Shown: positions 37,853 through 51,015 of the stretch, in pieces
How positions within the stretch are numbered: position 1 is the first letter of the stretch
Layout: every line of letters starts with the position of its first letter
Assembly: GCA_037833965.1 (NCBI GenBank)
Contig: AP031353.1
Span: 7,690,501 to 7,754,500 of the forward strand
DNA: 64,000 nucleotides
Origin: Marchantia polymorpha subsp. ruderalis
Taxonomy: Eukaryota > Streptophyta > Marchantiopsida > Marchantiales > Marchantiaceae
Direction of reading: 5' to 3'
Translations under genes and position numbers: made by a program
The notes under the pieces: generated by a model
What the model saw: the letters and a program-made list of their open reading frames with translations, nothing else
Told to the model about the DNA's origin: nothing
Databases searched by the model: none

Positions 37853-39674
37853 GTCACTAAAAACGTTTCATGTTTACATTTAAAAGACATCTTAAAACAA
37901 CTCAAGAGGGTCTAGTAGAGTATAGATTTATTTGTTCCGCAGTACAAAAAAACAAAAAGATCTTCGCTTTGTTTACGAGGACAATGCATATAGAGAAGGC
38001 TCAACCGTGAGAGTGTTGTTATTTCACAATATGGCGTTTGAACTAAATTTTGCGCTTTTGATTATATGTTCTCCTTCTAGTAGTATTCACGGTGTAACGA
38101 AGATGAGTGACATGGAATGCCCTTCTGTCCTGTGCATCACTTGCTGTTGTAGGATCAGATCTAGTGAGTCTCGTTTTCGTCTACCCAACATGATACCGTT
38201 ATTTAAGTCAATATCAATATCTTCGATTTGAGAAGACAAAAAGACAACAATCCAAATGTGCAAGAACTTAATATTAACTTGAAGTGTGAGCCAAGTGGAT
38301 AGAAAACAGACATTCATTGCACTGATAAACTATAAATAAAAATAAGAGTATTTTTATACAATTTTATACGGAAAACATAAATTATAATGTGATGAATATC
38401 AGATGGTGATATATACAGCATGTTACAAAATTTGATACCACGAAAACCTAGTTGATCATCTAACCATTGATTGAAAAATTCGAAATGGTACTCGGAAACC
38501 AAAAATCGAAAGAAAGAAATTTAAGATCGTTAAACTAAGAAATTAACGTTAATATGCAAGGATTGGCTTGTTATTTGCAAGTAAACTTCTTCAAAACTCC
38601 CTAGAGATACAGATAGTAAGCACATGATTTCTACTTAACAGGGTACTTACTGAATGGAGCGAATACTTGAGGAGAGTGAGGCGAATCATTGACGCTTCTT
38701 TTTTTTTGAACTCACCGAAGGCAAAGTCCCCTCTTATGGAGTGGTTTGACTTATATCACAGCATGGGAACTTGTGTCAGTGATGATGATTCTCAGAATAA
38801 TTCAGCTGTAGGAATTGGACCTCTGTGAGGAGTCAGCTTATCACCTAATCTCAAATGATTAGCCATGCCATACGATTCAACCTCTTATGAATTAATGAAT
38901 GAACCTTCCCAGCTATAAGACCGAGGAGGTGACACAAACTTGTGAGTTGTCGGAGGACAGATCTGAAACAATACATTGCATACAGCACATACTGTACCAC
39001 ATTTCCACGAGAACCCTGACGAGGCTGAAGAAGACCAACATTGACTTCGAACCACACGTCCATAGATGTCCAGACATGTATTTTGAAAGGCCCGAGAGAA
39101 GCGTTTTTTGTTGAATCGCGATGGCTGTCGATTTCATTCATACGAGGACTTCTGCTGAGGCTATCATAACAGCAGGTGGAGTAGATTCGAACATTCCGAG
39201 ATTCTCGCATATTGTCTATTAACCTCTGCTTGGAATTTGACACTTCAGAGCTTATAAAATGGACAATGAAACCATCCATTTGGAAGTAAATTGAAAGAAT
39301 CGCAACGACTGATCAAATTGTGGCACTTGATCAAATTGTGATTACCTAGACCTATGGGACAAGAATTGTGATTCTTTGATTATGTTGAGCTCACTTTGAA
39401 TATGATGAATGAACGGTAAAAAATAAGAGTCGAAGGGAATCCAACAGCTTCTACAAGAAGAAGTTGAATTTAGGATAGCACATGACAAAATGAGTTGTCA
39501 CTTTACAGCTTCACATAAACTACCAGAAGCAATATGTTTGTGGCGTCAGCTTATCACACATCATCTTGCATAAGCTTCAGCATCATCAAAGGAGGGACCA
39601 CAATACCAGCTAAGAGGTTTTCTTCAGGTATTAGGGTGGAATGCCAATGCCAATTTCCATTCCATTCAGGTAGT

Positions 39675-39728
39675 TTCCATTCTGACCGAATGACCATGCT
39701 GCCTCATGGTCATTCGGTCAGAATGGAA
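39675..39728. repeat. Perfect 24-bp inverted repeat, 6-base loop
   Basis: TTCCATTCTGACCGAATGAC plus CATG pairs without mismatch with 39705-39728 across the loop CTGCCT. No flanking target duplication was evident. Confidence 0.9.
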
Positions 39729-39786
39729 TGTACTTCTCATAACTATGCATTTACTTCTCCTAGGCATAAAAATTCGCATGCTTACT

Positions 39787-39840
39787 ATTTTCTCTCTAAA
39801 TTTTTACATTCCCATTTTCTCTCTAAATTTTTACATTCCC
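39787..39840. repeat. Perfect 27-bp tandem duplication
   Basis: The unit ATTTTCTCTC...ACATTCCC occurs twice head to tail without a difference, 59 bp after the 24-bp inverted repeat. Confidence 0.9.
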
Positions 39841-40952
39841 ATGCTTAATAGAATCTATTCTCTGCCAAAGCATTAAACTTTCAGCATATCAGTTAATTAC
39901 AGAATAGAAATACATGTTTTAGTCTAAAATATAAGAAGGTTTTTTAAAAAATTATTTATCTTCTTAGTCATGAATATTTTCCTTTTCATCATAATTGACA
40001 AAAGTGATAGCTATAGAAGATGTAAATTCCGTAAATATCATTTTATATCTTTAATTCCATTTGCATTGCATTTCAATCAGCTCTAATTTTGCTAAATATT
40101 ATCAGAACATTTCGATCCTATGCAAAAGTTATTACATTAATACGGAAGTTTTATTTCATCTCTCACTTTTCTTGTCAATTAATGAAAATTATTATATTCA
40201 TAACGAATGAATGTATCACAATTATTCATAACTTTATGAATGTATTGTAAAACACCCTCATTTAATATGGCACAAGCAGAGCATTAGATCATATAACTAC
40301 ATAATGAGCATGAAAAGTAGAATTGTTCAAACGGATGTTATGTGTAACCCTTGTCGGTAATTGTTGCCTGTGACAATGGTGGTAAAGTGACAGTGCGTTG
40401 GTGACGCAGTTTCGGTGACGATGGATTTGAAGTATTAGATCAATTTCTTCAAATGGTTCTTGACTACTTAAGGCTGCGGAAGCGTATGCCTGGTCCAGCT
40501 TCCTTTGAATCTGACTCCACCAGCTGAAGCAGTGAAGTAGCAAAGAGCCCTCAACAAAAGTTAGCGTAAAGGAGGTACTTGTATGAAGTCGCAATGCGTA
40601 CAACGGTTATCGTGATAAAGTATCTCAACGCAATAATTGTGATGTCTTCTTCCATGATTGCCAAAACCACAATGACCTCAACAACAACCGAGAGAACAGC
40701 TATGGCCATCAAGGAGTATATTGCGTTCATTATGTTGCTGGTGGAGGAGATGGCGGCTTCGACGGTGTAGATGAAAAATCACATTGTGGAAATTACAGCA
40801 AAGACTGATACTGTAAAGGCAGTTGTGGCGGAGACGGCCATGGCTGTGAAGATCGTAACCGTGGCTATGGAGGATACGATGAAGATCTTTGAGGACGTCG
40901 TGAGCATGATCATCACAATGGATCTGGCCATGACAATGAGATGAAGCCAGAT

Positions 40953-41350
40953 GGTTCTGATTGAGCAAACTAGTAAGCTGATGATGATTAGGAGATCATG
41001 CAAGAGATTGTGGAGGTTGCTACAAAATTGGAGGAAAAAGTAGTGAATGTGATTGTGGCAATATGATGAAGTGAGATGGTTCTGATTGAGCAAACTAGGC
41101 AGCTAATGGTGATCAGTATGTCATGCAAAAGATTGTGGAGGTTGCTACAAAATTGAAGTAGAAAGTAATGGAGCTGGCCGTGGCAATAAGATGAAGCCAA
41201 AGAAAGTAATGCTTCTGGTTGAGCAAACTAGGGAGTTAATGATGATTAGAGTGGCATGCAAAAGGTTGTGGAGGTTGTTTCAAAAGATGAGGGAAAAATA
41301 ATGAATCTGACAGTGAAAATAAGATGAAGCAAGATTATTCCAATCAAGCA
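40953..41350. repeat. ~125-133-bp tandem repeat, about three copies plus a decayed fourth
   Basis: TTCTGATTGAGCAAACTAG and GATTGTGGAGGTTGCTACAA recur at the same spacing, with units starting near 40953, 41078 and 41211 and a weaker unit near 41338. The repeated open frames on the minus strand are a by-product of the array. Confidence 0.7.
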
Positions 41351-42893
41351 AAATGAGGATCTGATAGTAATCAAGGTTGTGAAAATTGTTGCCACAAAGA
41401 AGAAGAAAGTTTGTTACTCCTAGTGAAGAAAAGAAATCTGATGGTGATGGCAACCAAAATCTTTTAATAAAAGATCATCAAACTGGATAAGTAAACCTCT
41501 TGCAACATATGGAACATGAATTCATTCATTCATCTTTGAAGATCGTGATTGATGACATTGTGTCTAAAAGAAGAAGAAGAAGAAAATCTTCTTATTATAA
41601 AGAAGTTCAACTCTTTATCAACAAGCTTGAGTAAAATGCTATTTTGAAATTTGAGATGTTGTTGTTGATGAATAACAAGATTTGAAAGCTGATGGAACAA
41701 TCCATGAATCAGGTTTTGATTGATTGCAAATTGATATTCAAATTGATGAACAATTCATATAATGAAAAATGAATAAATTCAATATTAGTTTGATGGCTAG
41801 AACTTTCACATAAGAGAAAAGTATAGAGTACAAAAAAAATTTCTCAACTTTTTCAAAATATGCTACAATTTGTCTAGCACACTTGCTATGATATTTAGTT
41901 TCGTTATGAATCAGATTGACTTGTTACAACATAATTTCATAAATCTCTAAGATATAAAATCTATATGAAATAACTAAATGGCTTTGAGAAGAAAGATCAA
42001 AGAAAGTTGATTCGAAGATTATTGAGATAATTATATGAATTGAAGCTAACTCATAATATTGAAGTGAAAGATTTGATGAGTTCATGAAAGTACAATGTTT
42101 TTCACAAAGTGTATATAATCCTTGTGTATACATGAAGAAGTTAAATAAAAAAATCTTCAATTCTAGTACTCTACGTGTATGACATGCTAGACATCTTGAA
42201 AAAAATTCAATCCAATGTTAACAAATGTGAAAACCAGTTTAAGTTTACATTTAAGATGAAGGATTTGGAAAAAGTTGCTGGGCCTACGCCTACTAGCAAC
42301 AAAAATCCATGACATTAAAATCACTGAAAACACTTAAAAATTCTATTTCAAAAAATGTTCTCTACCTGAAAAAAACTACAAATAAAGAAATCCAAAAATT
42401 TTGATCTTTTTTCTTGCTTTTGTACACGTAAACTTCAAAACAACATTATTTTTTCTCTAGATGTGAAATTTAGCTTGATGAATAGTTTATCTTCCAATAC
42501 ACACTCATGCAAAATTTTGAACAATATATCAAAATAAAAAAATTTAATTTTCTCTTACAAATTTGTGTGAGAGCAAACGTTTGCTACTTGTGAAAGCCCC
42601 CTTAACTTCTAACCGTCATAACGTTTTATCTACATATGATCTAAACTTAAAACAAAAACTGAAACATACTTTAGTTTCCGCTCTACAATCAACAAAAGAT
42701 TTTGAGAATGGTTTGAGAAAATGTTTTTCTATCCTTAAGATCAATTTTCTCTCAAACAGACGTTGTATGGAGAAAAAGATCAACTTTTCATACTAACTAC
42801 TAAATAAAACCAAAAAAATCTCAAAACACACACAAATACTAAAAGGTACACATGGAAATACTCAAAACGTGAACCTGTGAAAACGCAAAGTTG

Positions 42894-42954
42894 GAAAAGC
42901 TATATATAAAGTGGGCGGCTTGGAATGAGCCGCCCACTTTATATATAGCTTTTC
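42894..42954. repeat. Perfect 27-bp inverted repeat, 7-base loop
   Basis: Arms beginning GAAAAGCTATATATAAAG and ending GTGGGCGGCT match perfectly across the loop TGGAATG. The GC-rich inner arm stands out in an otherwise AT-rich region. Confidence 0.92.
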
Positions 42955-42990
42955 AAAAAAACTTTCAAAAGTAAAATGTAGTACATGAGT

Positions 42991-43215
42991 AGTACAACTT
43001 GGAAGTACGTACTATACTCAACTCTTATACAACACGTAGTACATATTTGTAGTACAACTTGGAAATAAGTACTACACCCAACTGTAATACAACACAAAGT
43101 ATCAATTTGTAGTATAACATATTTCTAGTACAACTTGGAAATAAGTACTACACCCAACTTTAATACAACACAAAGTATCAATTTGTAGTATAACGTGGAA
43201 GTACTTTCTATCTCA
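42991..43215. repeat. 60/76-bp tandem repeat, four units
   Basis: AGTACAACTTGGA-type anchors at 42991, 43051, 43127 and (AGTATAACGTGGA) 43187 mark units of 60, 76 and 60 bp. The TACAACAC and AAGTACTACACCCAACT blocks repeat in register. Confidence 0.75.
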
Positions 43216-45403
43216 ACTCGAGTGATAGTAAACACACATAGCACTCACATTATATATGGTTTTTTCCTCTAACTTATACTCATACAAAACACTAATTACA
43301 TTGTAGTCTCAAGACTCAAATAAACTCCACGACTACAGTGGGTTGAAATTATCAAGTAAGTGTCTTCCAATGATTTTTGCCTACTTAAAGCGGTGAGCAA
43401 GGTCTAATAGTCTTGAACACTATAACGATACTGGTAGTGTTTTGCCATAGTGATTATTCTTGTGATTTTTTGACTATTTTCCTACTATCTTTTAGCGATG
43501 GATATAAGTTCAGTTACTATCAATGTATTGTAAGAAGTTGATTTTAAATTGAAATATTCATGCTTACAACAAATATTATGTATCGTTAAAGGATGTCACA
43601 AAAGTAATTATCTTTAAGGTATACCCGTTTCTCTCATCTTTAGATATATACCTGCATGGAATACTATTACAATCTACAAAACAGCTTAATTTACTATAAA
43701 ATTTCATAACAAAATAGTTCTATGGAATCCGAACTAGATTAGTGTGCAAGATGATGGTGCTAGAAGATTGAACAGAGCTACATGAACATGCTAAGAAAAT
43801 AATCATAAAATGATCATCAATGAATTTTTCATTGCAGAAAATTGTGTAACGTCTCACTTCTATCTAACTATGTAAAAAACTCACTTTTTCACAACTAATG
43901 AAGCCACACTGAAATTCCTATGAAACTATAGAAGGTTCGACTCACCTATGAATTATTTAAAAGAAGACTTCACTTGTAAGAAGAGTATAGCTATGTATAG
44001 AAAACAGGCTCAAAAAAGTCAAAATATGGTAGTTTCTTTATTACTTTCCAAAAAAAAACAGGAATTGTTGGATGTACAGGGCATGAAAAAATATGTTTCT
44101 CTTCATAATAGATTACCTTTTAAAATAGGATGAAAGATCTGCTTAACTCTTGTTTACTTTACTAATTTATTTTGCTCCGATATCATTCAAACTGAAACAT
44201 AAATATCTTATAATTGATACTGAATATTAAATTGATAGCATGCACATGTTAGTATATTATACATAAGTATTTTACACAAAATCTACATGTGATCTTTTTA
44301 TATCTAGCATTAAGTTCTAATGTAAGTTAGACACATTAAGGATATATTAAACATGTTTAAATAGTACATGAGATCAAGGACATCAATTATTCTAGACTCA
44401 TCAAAAATAGTGTTAAGTAGGAGATATGGGCATGGAAGCTTAATATCAAATATCTACAAGACCTAACATGATTGTGATGATATTCACGTTCACCAAGCAA
44501 TCATCATGCTATGAAAAATAAGCATAAAATTTGATATACTCTAAGCAATTTCTTATAACATTATTGGAGATTGCATAGAGTACATCAATTTTGTGATATA
44601 CTAGATCCAATAAATAGTACTATGTGCAATTTCGTCGCATATATATTTATTTCTCGCTAGTTAACAAATGGATGCAAAGCAAACATATTTTATTACAATA
44701 TCTCCAATTTGTGTTGCGAACATTGGCATTGTATTATAGGGGGTTGATCTTCCTCCCTCCATTCCCCGACACCTTTCTCCATTTCCTGAGAGTTTACTTG
44801 CCTCCTTGATTATGTCTCCTCTCTTTGCACCATGGCGATCATCGTGCGGTAGTGCAACAATAGGATGTCCATCTTGTAATCTGATGGTTTGGTGGTGATG
44901 CTATAGAGGTGAACGGCATGAAGCTTTATGCACGCAGCCTTCAAGGCCTCGACATCAAAGAGAATTCATGGCATGGCAGTACAAAGAATGGGAAAAGCAA
45001 ATCAGCAGGGTGGGAATATGAGACTCGCTATTATATATATATACCCTCTATAGCTATGACCTCTTAACCTTTTATAAATCTCACATGCAGACATGCACAA
45101 TGTTTAAAATCTCAATTCTATAATAACTATTTCTTTTCAATTTCCATAAGTTTCGAACTAGTTATCAAAATATGAAAACCGAAGATTAGCAAAAAGAATC
45201 TCCAACCCATGTGTCCGACCACCATGTGGAATACTAAAGGCTTATGGGGAGCATGTTGCACCAAGGCGGACAGAAACTTAGATAAGAAATGTGAGACTGA
45301 ATTGGGGTTCACATGGATAACAAAACGAAGAATAGTCCTCATCAAAATCAAAAACTAGCAAAACCAATGGGAGGCTAGAGGCTAGTCCTCGCTTATATCG
45401 ATT

Positions 45404-45613
45404 GTCAATTAGGCTTTGTATTGAAGCTGTGAAAAGCATTAAAGTCTCACTTGACACAAGAGATCCAGGTGTAGATGGTCAATTAGACTTTGTATTGAAG
45501 CTGTGAAAAGCATTAAAGTCTCACTTAACACAAGAGATCAGGTGTAGATGGTCAATTGGACTTTGTATTGAAGCTGTGAAAAGCATGAAAGTCTCACTTA
45601 ACGCAAGAGATCC
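45404..45613. repeat. 73-74-bp tandem repeat, three copies
   Basis: Units start at 45404, 45478 and 45551 with GTCAATTAG/GTCAATTGG and contain TTTGTATTGAAGCTGTGAAA. They are nearly identical, so the array is recent. Confidence 0.93.
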
Positions 45614-48329
45614 AAATTCCCGTGTTTTAGTGTGCTCGGGAGAAGATGTTTTTCTGTGATTAATAGTCAAGAAATCCCTGACGTTGATATACAACTTTGG
45701 CTGTTGTATCTTTGCGATGAAATTTAATGTACGGCCCAACTGTAATTGGGAGACAACAAGTGTGAATCTTGCTCTGATCGTGCCTTAAGACGATCACCAG
45801 AACCTAATGGTTGAAGGGTGCATCCTCAAACTTCGCTACTGAAGAAGCAAACTTCCATATGACGGCAACTGGCCCGTGAGTACTCCGTTTTACATGAGAG
45901 TTATATCTACATCGAAGTCAATGTCAATGAATTCTTGCATCGAAGGACCTTATCTATGCGAGGTTTGCAGGTGCTTCAAAGAGTTGACTGGAATAAACAG
46001 ATCACTTGTATCAGGTTTGTACATGGAGGTTCAGATTCTTCAGGCTTGCTCCTAGGCCCTTCTGCGCTTGCTCTGCTGTTAAAGAGTGCGTGCTTTGAAT
46101 TTCTTCTGTACGTTCGTCTTATCCCCATGCAGTGAGTTTCATTGCAGAGTATTGAGATCAAAAGCAATGTTCTCTTGCAAGCCAAACGAAGGAGATCCAC
46201 CGAACGAGAAGACCAAGACCTCTGTGATTTGAGTTTCTTTGCCGAGCACAGCAACGGTAAGGAGTGATGCCTACATCACATCGCTCTCTTGCAATTGCAA
46301 AGTATGACCTCAGGCTGATGATTCCTTGCGTCCTGGTGTCCTAACCATCGGCGTTTTCGTTCTCAAAGTAATGGAAGGAAATGTTTGGTACGGCGTCACA
46401 GCGAAGCGACCAGTGCTGCTGTGCGGGCCCTTGGAGCTGTGCGTCTTCTCACAAGAGTCAAGGAGGTGATTACGGTTTTGACAATTCCATGCTCCAGTGC
46501 ATATCAGCAGAAAATCCTGTGCTGTGTAGCACAAGCACTCCCGCTGGACACTGACTTGTGGAGAGGTAGAACCGGTTCTCAACTTGTGTTAGAACCTACG
46601 ATCATCGGATTCAGGACGTCCTCACACAGTTTGCATGGATGCATTGGTCATCGGTTATCATGACTGGACGCACGGTAGATTGTTTTTCTTTCTCCCTCTT
46701 CGTCCTCCTGAGACTTCCATCACATGTAGTCACTAGAAGTGTTGAGCTTGGAGCATCCATAAGTACAGGTGGATCTCCAGTGATTCTCGTGATGGTACTA
46801 ACTATCTATTATGATGTGGAGAAGAAGCTCAGACGATGAGTGTGCTGCAGTGTAATTAATAACAATACTACATAAGGATTCTTGTCTTCAAATGTTTCTG
46901 AATCTTCAGAATCTCATGATCGCCATCCATCTGTCCAGATCATGCTCATGGTAGACCTTGAAGCAACAACTGCACAAGATATTTTAAGGGACGTAACGGG
47001 TGGGCTCTGTCCTTGGGCTTCCTTTGTCCAAGCTTTATTTGTTTGCGGGATTCTCAAATGATGTTGACCTCTTTCCAGGCTGTCATAAATTCTAACAATC
47101 TGCAGTGGGTCTATGCAAGGACAGATAACAAACGAGGGACTCTCTTCAATTTGATTCGATCCACTTCGCTTTTTTAAGGCTCTCACAAGCTTCATGAATG
47201 CAGGAGCAGCCCTTCCTCCACCAGAGTCGAAGTCCGAACTCTAAGCGTTTCGACCATGGGCTCCAATCAAGCATTGATCTCTCACTGGAGAACATTTAGA
47301 CACTCGATCACTGCAGTGACATCAGAGCTGTGCTCTTGTCAATAACGAATACTCGAACTGTTGAAGACGGGGTAGCGATACTCTTGTACTTCAAAGCATA
47401 CATCCGGCATACTCTCTAATGGTAACCTCTTGATCTTCTTTCACTATCCAAACTATGACTTACTAGCCCAAGAGAAAATTACTTGATGGAACCTATGAAA
47501 CGCAAAACACTTGCTGGGACCAACCCGATTCATTTTACCAAATGTGACCTCGTAACCCATGTTCCAATCGTAGTAAACAATTCTGTATGTTCTGGTAAGC
47601 ACGGATGAGCCCCGCCTCATCACACATGTGAGTTTAGAACCTAGATGTAGAGCGGCATGCAAAGCAGAAAGAAGCCACCAGAAAACTCGAGCTGCGCACA
47701 GGTGAGGAGCAAATCAACCCTACACCTACCATCAATGAGTTAGAAAAGCGTAGTAAGTGACAGTTGAGCTTTTTATCTCGAAAGCCTCGTGCATGAGTAT
47801 CTGTCGCAGGTGATCAATCATGGATGGGGTAGCTTATCTGGAGGCATTTTTGAGCATGTTGAGCATTGTTGTGCACTTGAAGATAAGTTTTTGATTAGGT
47901 AATCTTCTTTGAAGTGTTGAAAGTTACCGGGTTACAATAATTCGTATTGGAACATGGATGACGGTGTGATGCAAGCCATTGAGGATTCCGCATGGTAAAA
48001 TGAATCGTGTTGGGTCCTAGCAAATGTTTTGTGTTTCGTATGAGTACATTAAGTAATTTTCTCCTGGCCCAAGCATAAGAACTCGAGAGTCGAGGAGTGA
48101 CTCTTCGACATCTTCTGGGCACTTCACTGAACGGAATCAACATACTCAAGTCTTTAGTTACAAGCCACAAAGTTCGAGTCCACGAGCGTCATATTCTGTG
48201 TGCATGGCCTGCTGAATCCCACTGGAGCATCAGTTGGATTGACACTAGCTCGCATCGAAAACTTCATGAACATATGCAAATTGACGTTCTCAGCATGGAG
48301 CTTAGGTATGATCAAATCTTCATAAGACA

Positions 48330-48490
48330 GAGAGAGTTTCCTTCTCCCCACATGCACGATGATCTTCTCCGGCTCTAGCTTGCGCATCTCCTCGTTCGCG
48401 ACAGTGGTTGAAGCTAGATCAGCCTGATGATGATTGCGACACCATGTACAATAAATATGCTTCAATATTGCCTTGGGCCGGAACGCTCTT
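48330..48490 (-). repeat. Diverged segment, copy A
   Basis: On the minus strand this reads EPEKIIVHVGRRKLSL and matches copy B at about 70% of bases by eye. An indel relative to copy B near the TTCAACNAC block puts the two halves in different frames, so this copy looks like a pseudogene fragment or untranslated repeat. Confidence 0.5.
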
Positions 48491-49179
48491 CAAATCAAGT
48501 ATGAACGAAGAGCAGATTTGGGTAAAGGGTTGCATAATCTCCTCTCGGCTCAGTTCATGACCAGGACGTCTCTCACCGACTTGTGGCCTATGAGTGGACG
48601 AGGGTCCAGCTTGCTTTTATGAACGCAATCGAGAGCGCCTGAACTCACAGCTGACAATTTGCAACAAGACTTAGATTCACCGAGATAAGAAGAATGGTGA
48701 ATGCTAATCTCAAAACTGATCAGAAGCATCTGGATGTGATGCATCAAATGCAGACCATGCGATGACGCACGTACCTGTCCATGTCGCCTGGAATCCAGCA
48801 TAGGAACTTATCTTCAATAACGCTTTCACTTGTCAAATTGTTCCGCATCCAATCCATTTTGTGGGCTTCCTTGTTCCACAGTCGTGTGTGTTGCATAACT
48901 CTGCATCTCGGAAGTACAACAATCGATCGTACGCTGTATCTCCGGAGCTAGTCAGTCTTCTCTCCGTACCGATCCTCCTGTCAGTAACAGCCTTGGTGCT
49001 CATTTCTGTGGGACAGCTGATGCGATTTTGGACAGGCGTGTCTTCTTGATGATGAATGATTTCTCGCTTCATGCACGGGTGCAGAAATGTGGGACGAAGG
49101 AAGAAAAAGCGCATACTGTAGTTGTTGTTCTGAGAAGTTTTTTGGGCATCGGTATTGACTGGGGATGGGAAGCGGAAAG

Positions 49180-49340
49180 GACAGTTTCTGTTGTCCCGCA
49201 TGCACGGGGATCTTCTCTGGCTCTGGCATGCGCATTACCTCGTTTACATCGGTCGTTGAAGATGTTTCGCCACCCGATGATGATGGCAACCCCGTACACA
49301 AGATGCTTCCAATCTGGCTTTGGATCGGAACTCTCTCGTC
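49180..49340 (-). repeat. Diverged segment, copy B
   Basis: The minus strand reads VNEVMRMPEPEKIPVHAGQQ in one frame, parallel to NEEMRKLEPEKIIVHVGRR in copy A. The open frame here runs 140 codons (48981-49403), but no domain is recognised. Whether it is or was protein coding is not settled. Confidence 0.45.
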
Positions 49341-50219
49341 AGGAGCCGATTCGTGAGGAAAAGTCGTGAGGAAATTCGTCACTGGCTCTGGCAGATCAGT
49401 CAAATCTTTCCAGTCCCGGAAGAAATGCGATTTGGACGGAGGCCGGTTAGCTTTTGAGGGTGCAGCTTCCTGCCGCGAGGTCGCGACCAGCAGGTTGAAT
49501 CACCAATCGGTTCACGGGCATTGTGTATTGCACACTGGACTGGCACAAAAGCGCGTCGTGGGATACAAATGGGTCACTGAGTTCCAATCATGACATTGGA
49601 ATCATGGAATCATTCTCACTGCAAGACGCACTCATTCCTTCGAACTAGTTCCGAGCAACGATTGCACGCTTCTGATTGCAAATGTCGAGCTCTGTGCCCA
49701 AGCACTAACGATCGAACGATGATGAAGCCCGTAGCAGGAAATTGACAAATCCCCAGCTTCCATGCCCGGAAATTAGAACGAAGAGGATTGCAGGGTCGCA
49801 CTCGATTAACCGGGGATGACCTTATTTTGAATATTCGTGAATGCTGCAAGCCTTTCTGCCGCCCCGAACTCTGTCGTCGCCTTTTGGATCCATTTGCCAT
49901 GAACAACGCCCGCGACCTCTCGATCTCCGGCCGAGTAGATGGGATTCAGGCTGTGCATTTTGAGCTCGGTTTGGTTTAGATTAGAGTAGAGCTCAGAGCA
50001 TTCTCCTGCGCGCTCATGCACATTTGTGTGCTCTGCTTTGTTCTCGTCAGCTCGGCTGCCTCTGCTGCTGTCCCGATAGCCCTGTTCCGTTTCCGTTGAC
50101 GTGATTGAGGGGTTCTTCTCGCTACGATTATCGTTCATAATTATCGATTACTTGCTCTCGAGGCATGTTCAAGCCTGGAGCTCTCTCAATTGCCTTGACA
50201 GCTCGAGTGCCAGAGCACG

Positions 50220-50248
50220 CGAGCTGCAATCCACGAGATTGCAGCTCG
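50220..50248. repeat. 12-bp perfect inverted repeat, 5-base loop
   Basis: CGAGCTGCAATC pairs with GATTGCAGCTCG across CACGA. It lies about 770 bp beyond the stop codon of the minus-strand dirigent gene. Confidence 0.8.
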
Positions 50249-51015
50249 GGATCCTGGGAACTTCCCGGTGGCAACTTCTGACTCGCATTTTCACGAACGT
50301 GTCGTCTTCACGGACTTGAAGAATACTCTCATCGCGCAATTCCACACTCGATGGAAGAGTTCATGTCTCTCTAAGCACTCTGGTTTCACTCTTCTTCACA
50401 AATCAGGAGGAAGCTGGAAGTCATGTATGAGTTAGAATCGGGGCACATTCTTCACAATGTTTTACAATTGGACGGTTCCCTAGTCGTCTGTTCTCGTCGA
50501 ATGCCTCTGCCTCTACCTCTACCTCTAAATCCAGGACCTGCAGGCGCAAGTCCTGATTACAGAGCGAGAAAATTCAGCGACAAAATACACGAAGAACACA
50601 AACGCACACGTCTCAGCACGTCATCGACGATGCAAGCGATCGACAATATGACAGGACTTTCATTTCATCCATCATGGTCACAACCATGGAAACCCAAAGA
50701 GCATCAACTAACTGGACTTTATTACTCAGAAGGAGCCCGATATCGTCAAGAGATTCCACTCTCCGGAACTCGAACACATGAGTTCCGAGAGATGGATCGA
50801 GCTCCATCATTCGTCGGAAGCAATGAAAAAAATCCCCTGCCGGGCGAGAGGAGACGAGTGGCACGACACTCCGGGAACATCCGAGCCCTGCAAACAACTT
50901 TGAATGACACTGCCATGAATCCAGCCTCCAGGTGCTCCTCCGCAAGCAAGCAATCAAGCGAGCAGATTATGGTCGATCACGAATTCGATTCTGGTCTGAT
51001 CGCAGCGGCTGCGCT

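Larger units (their letters stand above)
32561..39674. other. 7-kb stretch with no convincing gene
   Basis: Normal-composition DNA upstream of the NPF gene. It holds a CT microsatellite (35311-35332), a repeated GATCTGATGTC block near 37270, a repeated CTTCGTGTGAACCA near 34600-34650, and an interleaved inverted repeat (37816-37852). Open frames such as 33211-33456 minus and 38851-39279 minus lack recognisable families. Confidence 0.45.
39841..45403. other. AT-rich, repeat-laden stretch without a recognised gene
   Basis: About 5.5 kb of AT-rich DNA with long A and T runs, several local tandem arrays and one perfect hairpin. Open frames are short and compositionally driven. It resembles decayed transposon or heterochromatic DNA, but no diagnostic protein fragment was recognised. 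Confidence 0.5.
45614..51015. other. 5.4-kb stretch, no confident gene
   Basis: Composition is near that of the genic regions, and several frames of 90-140 codons occur on both strands (for example 48981-49403 minus and 46385-46663 plus). None matches a family I know or forms an in-phase spliced model. Two diverged copies of a ~130-170-bp segment at 48.3 and 49.2 kb are the only internal structure of note. Confidence 0.4.

Noticed and set aside
40579-41200. Stacked minus- and plus-strand frames rich in H, I, M and L
   Set aside because: They are products of the 125-133-bp tandem array and change frame between units.
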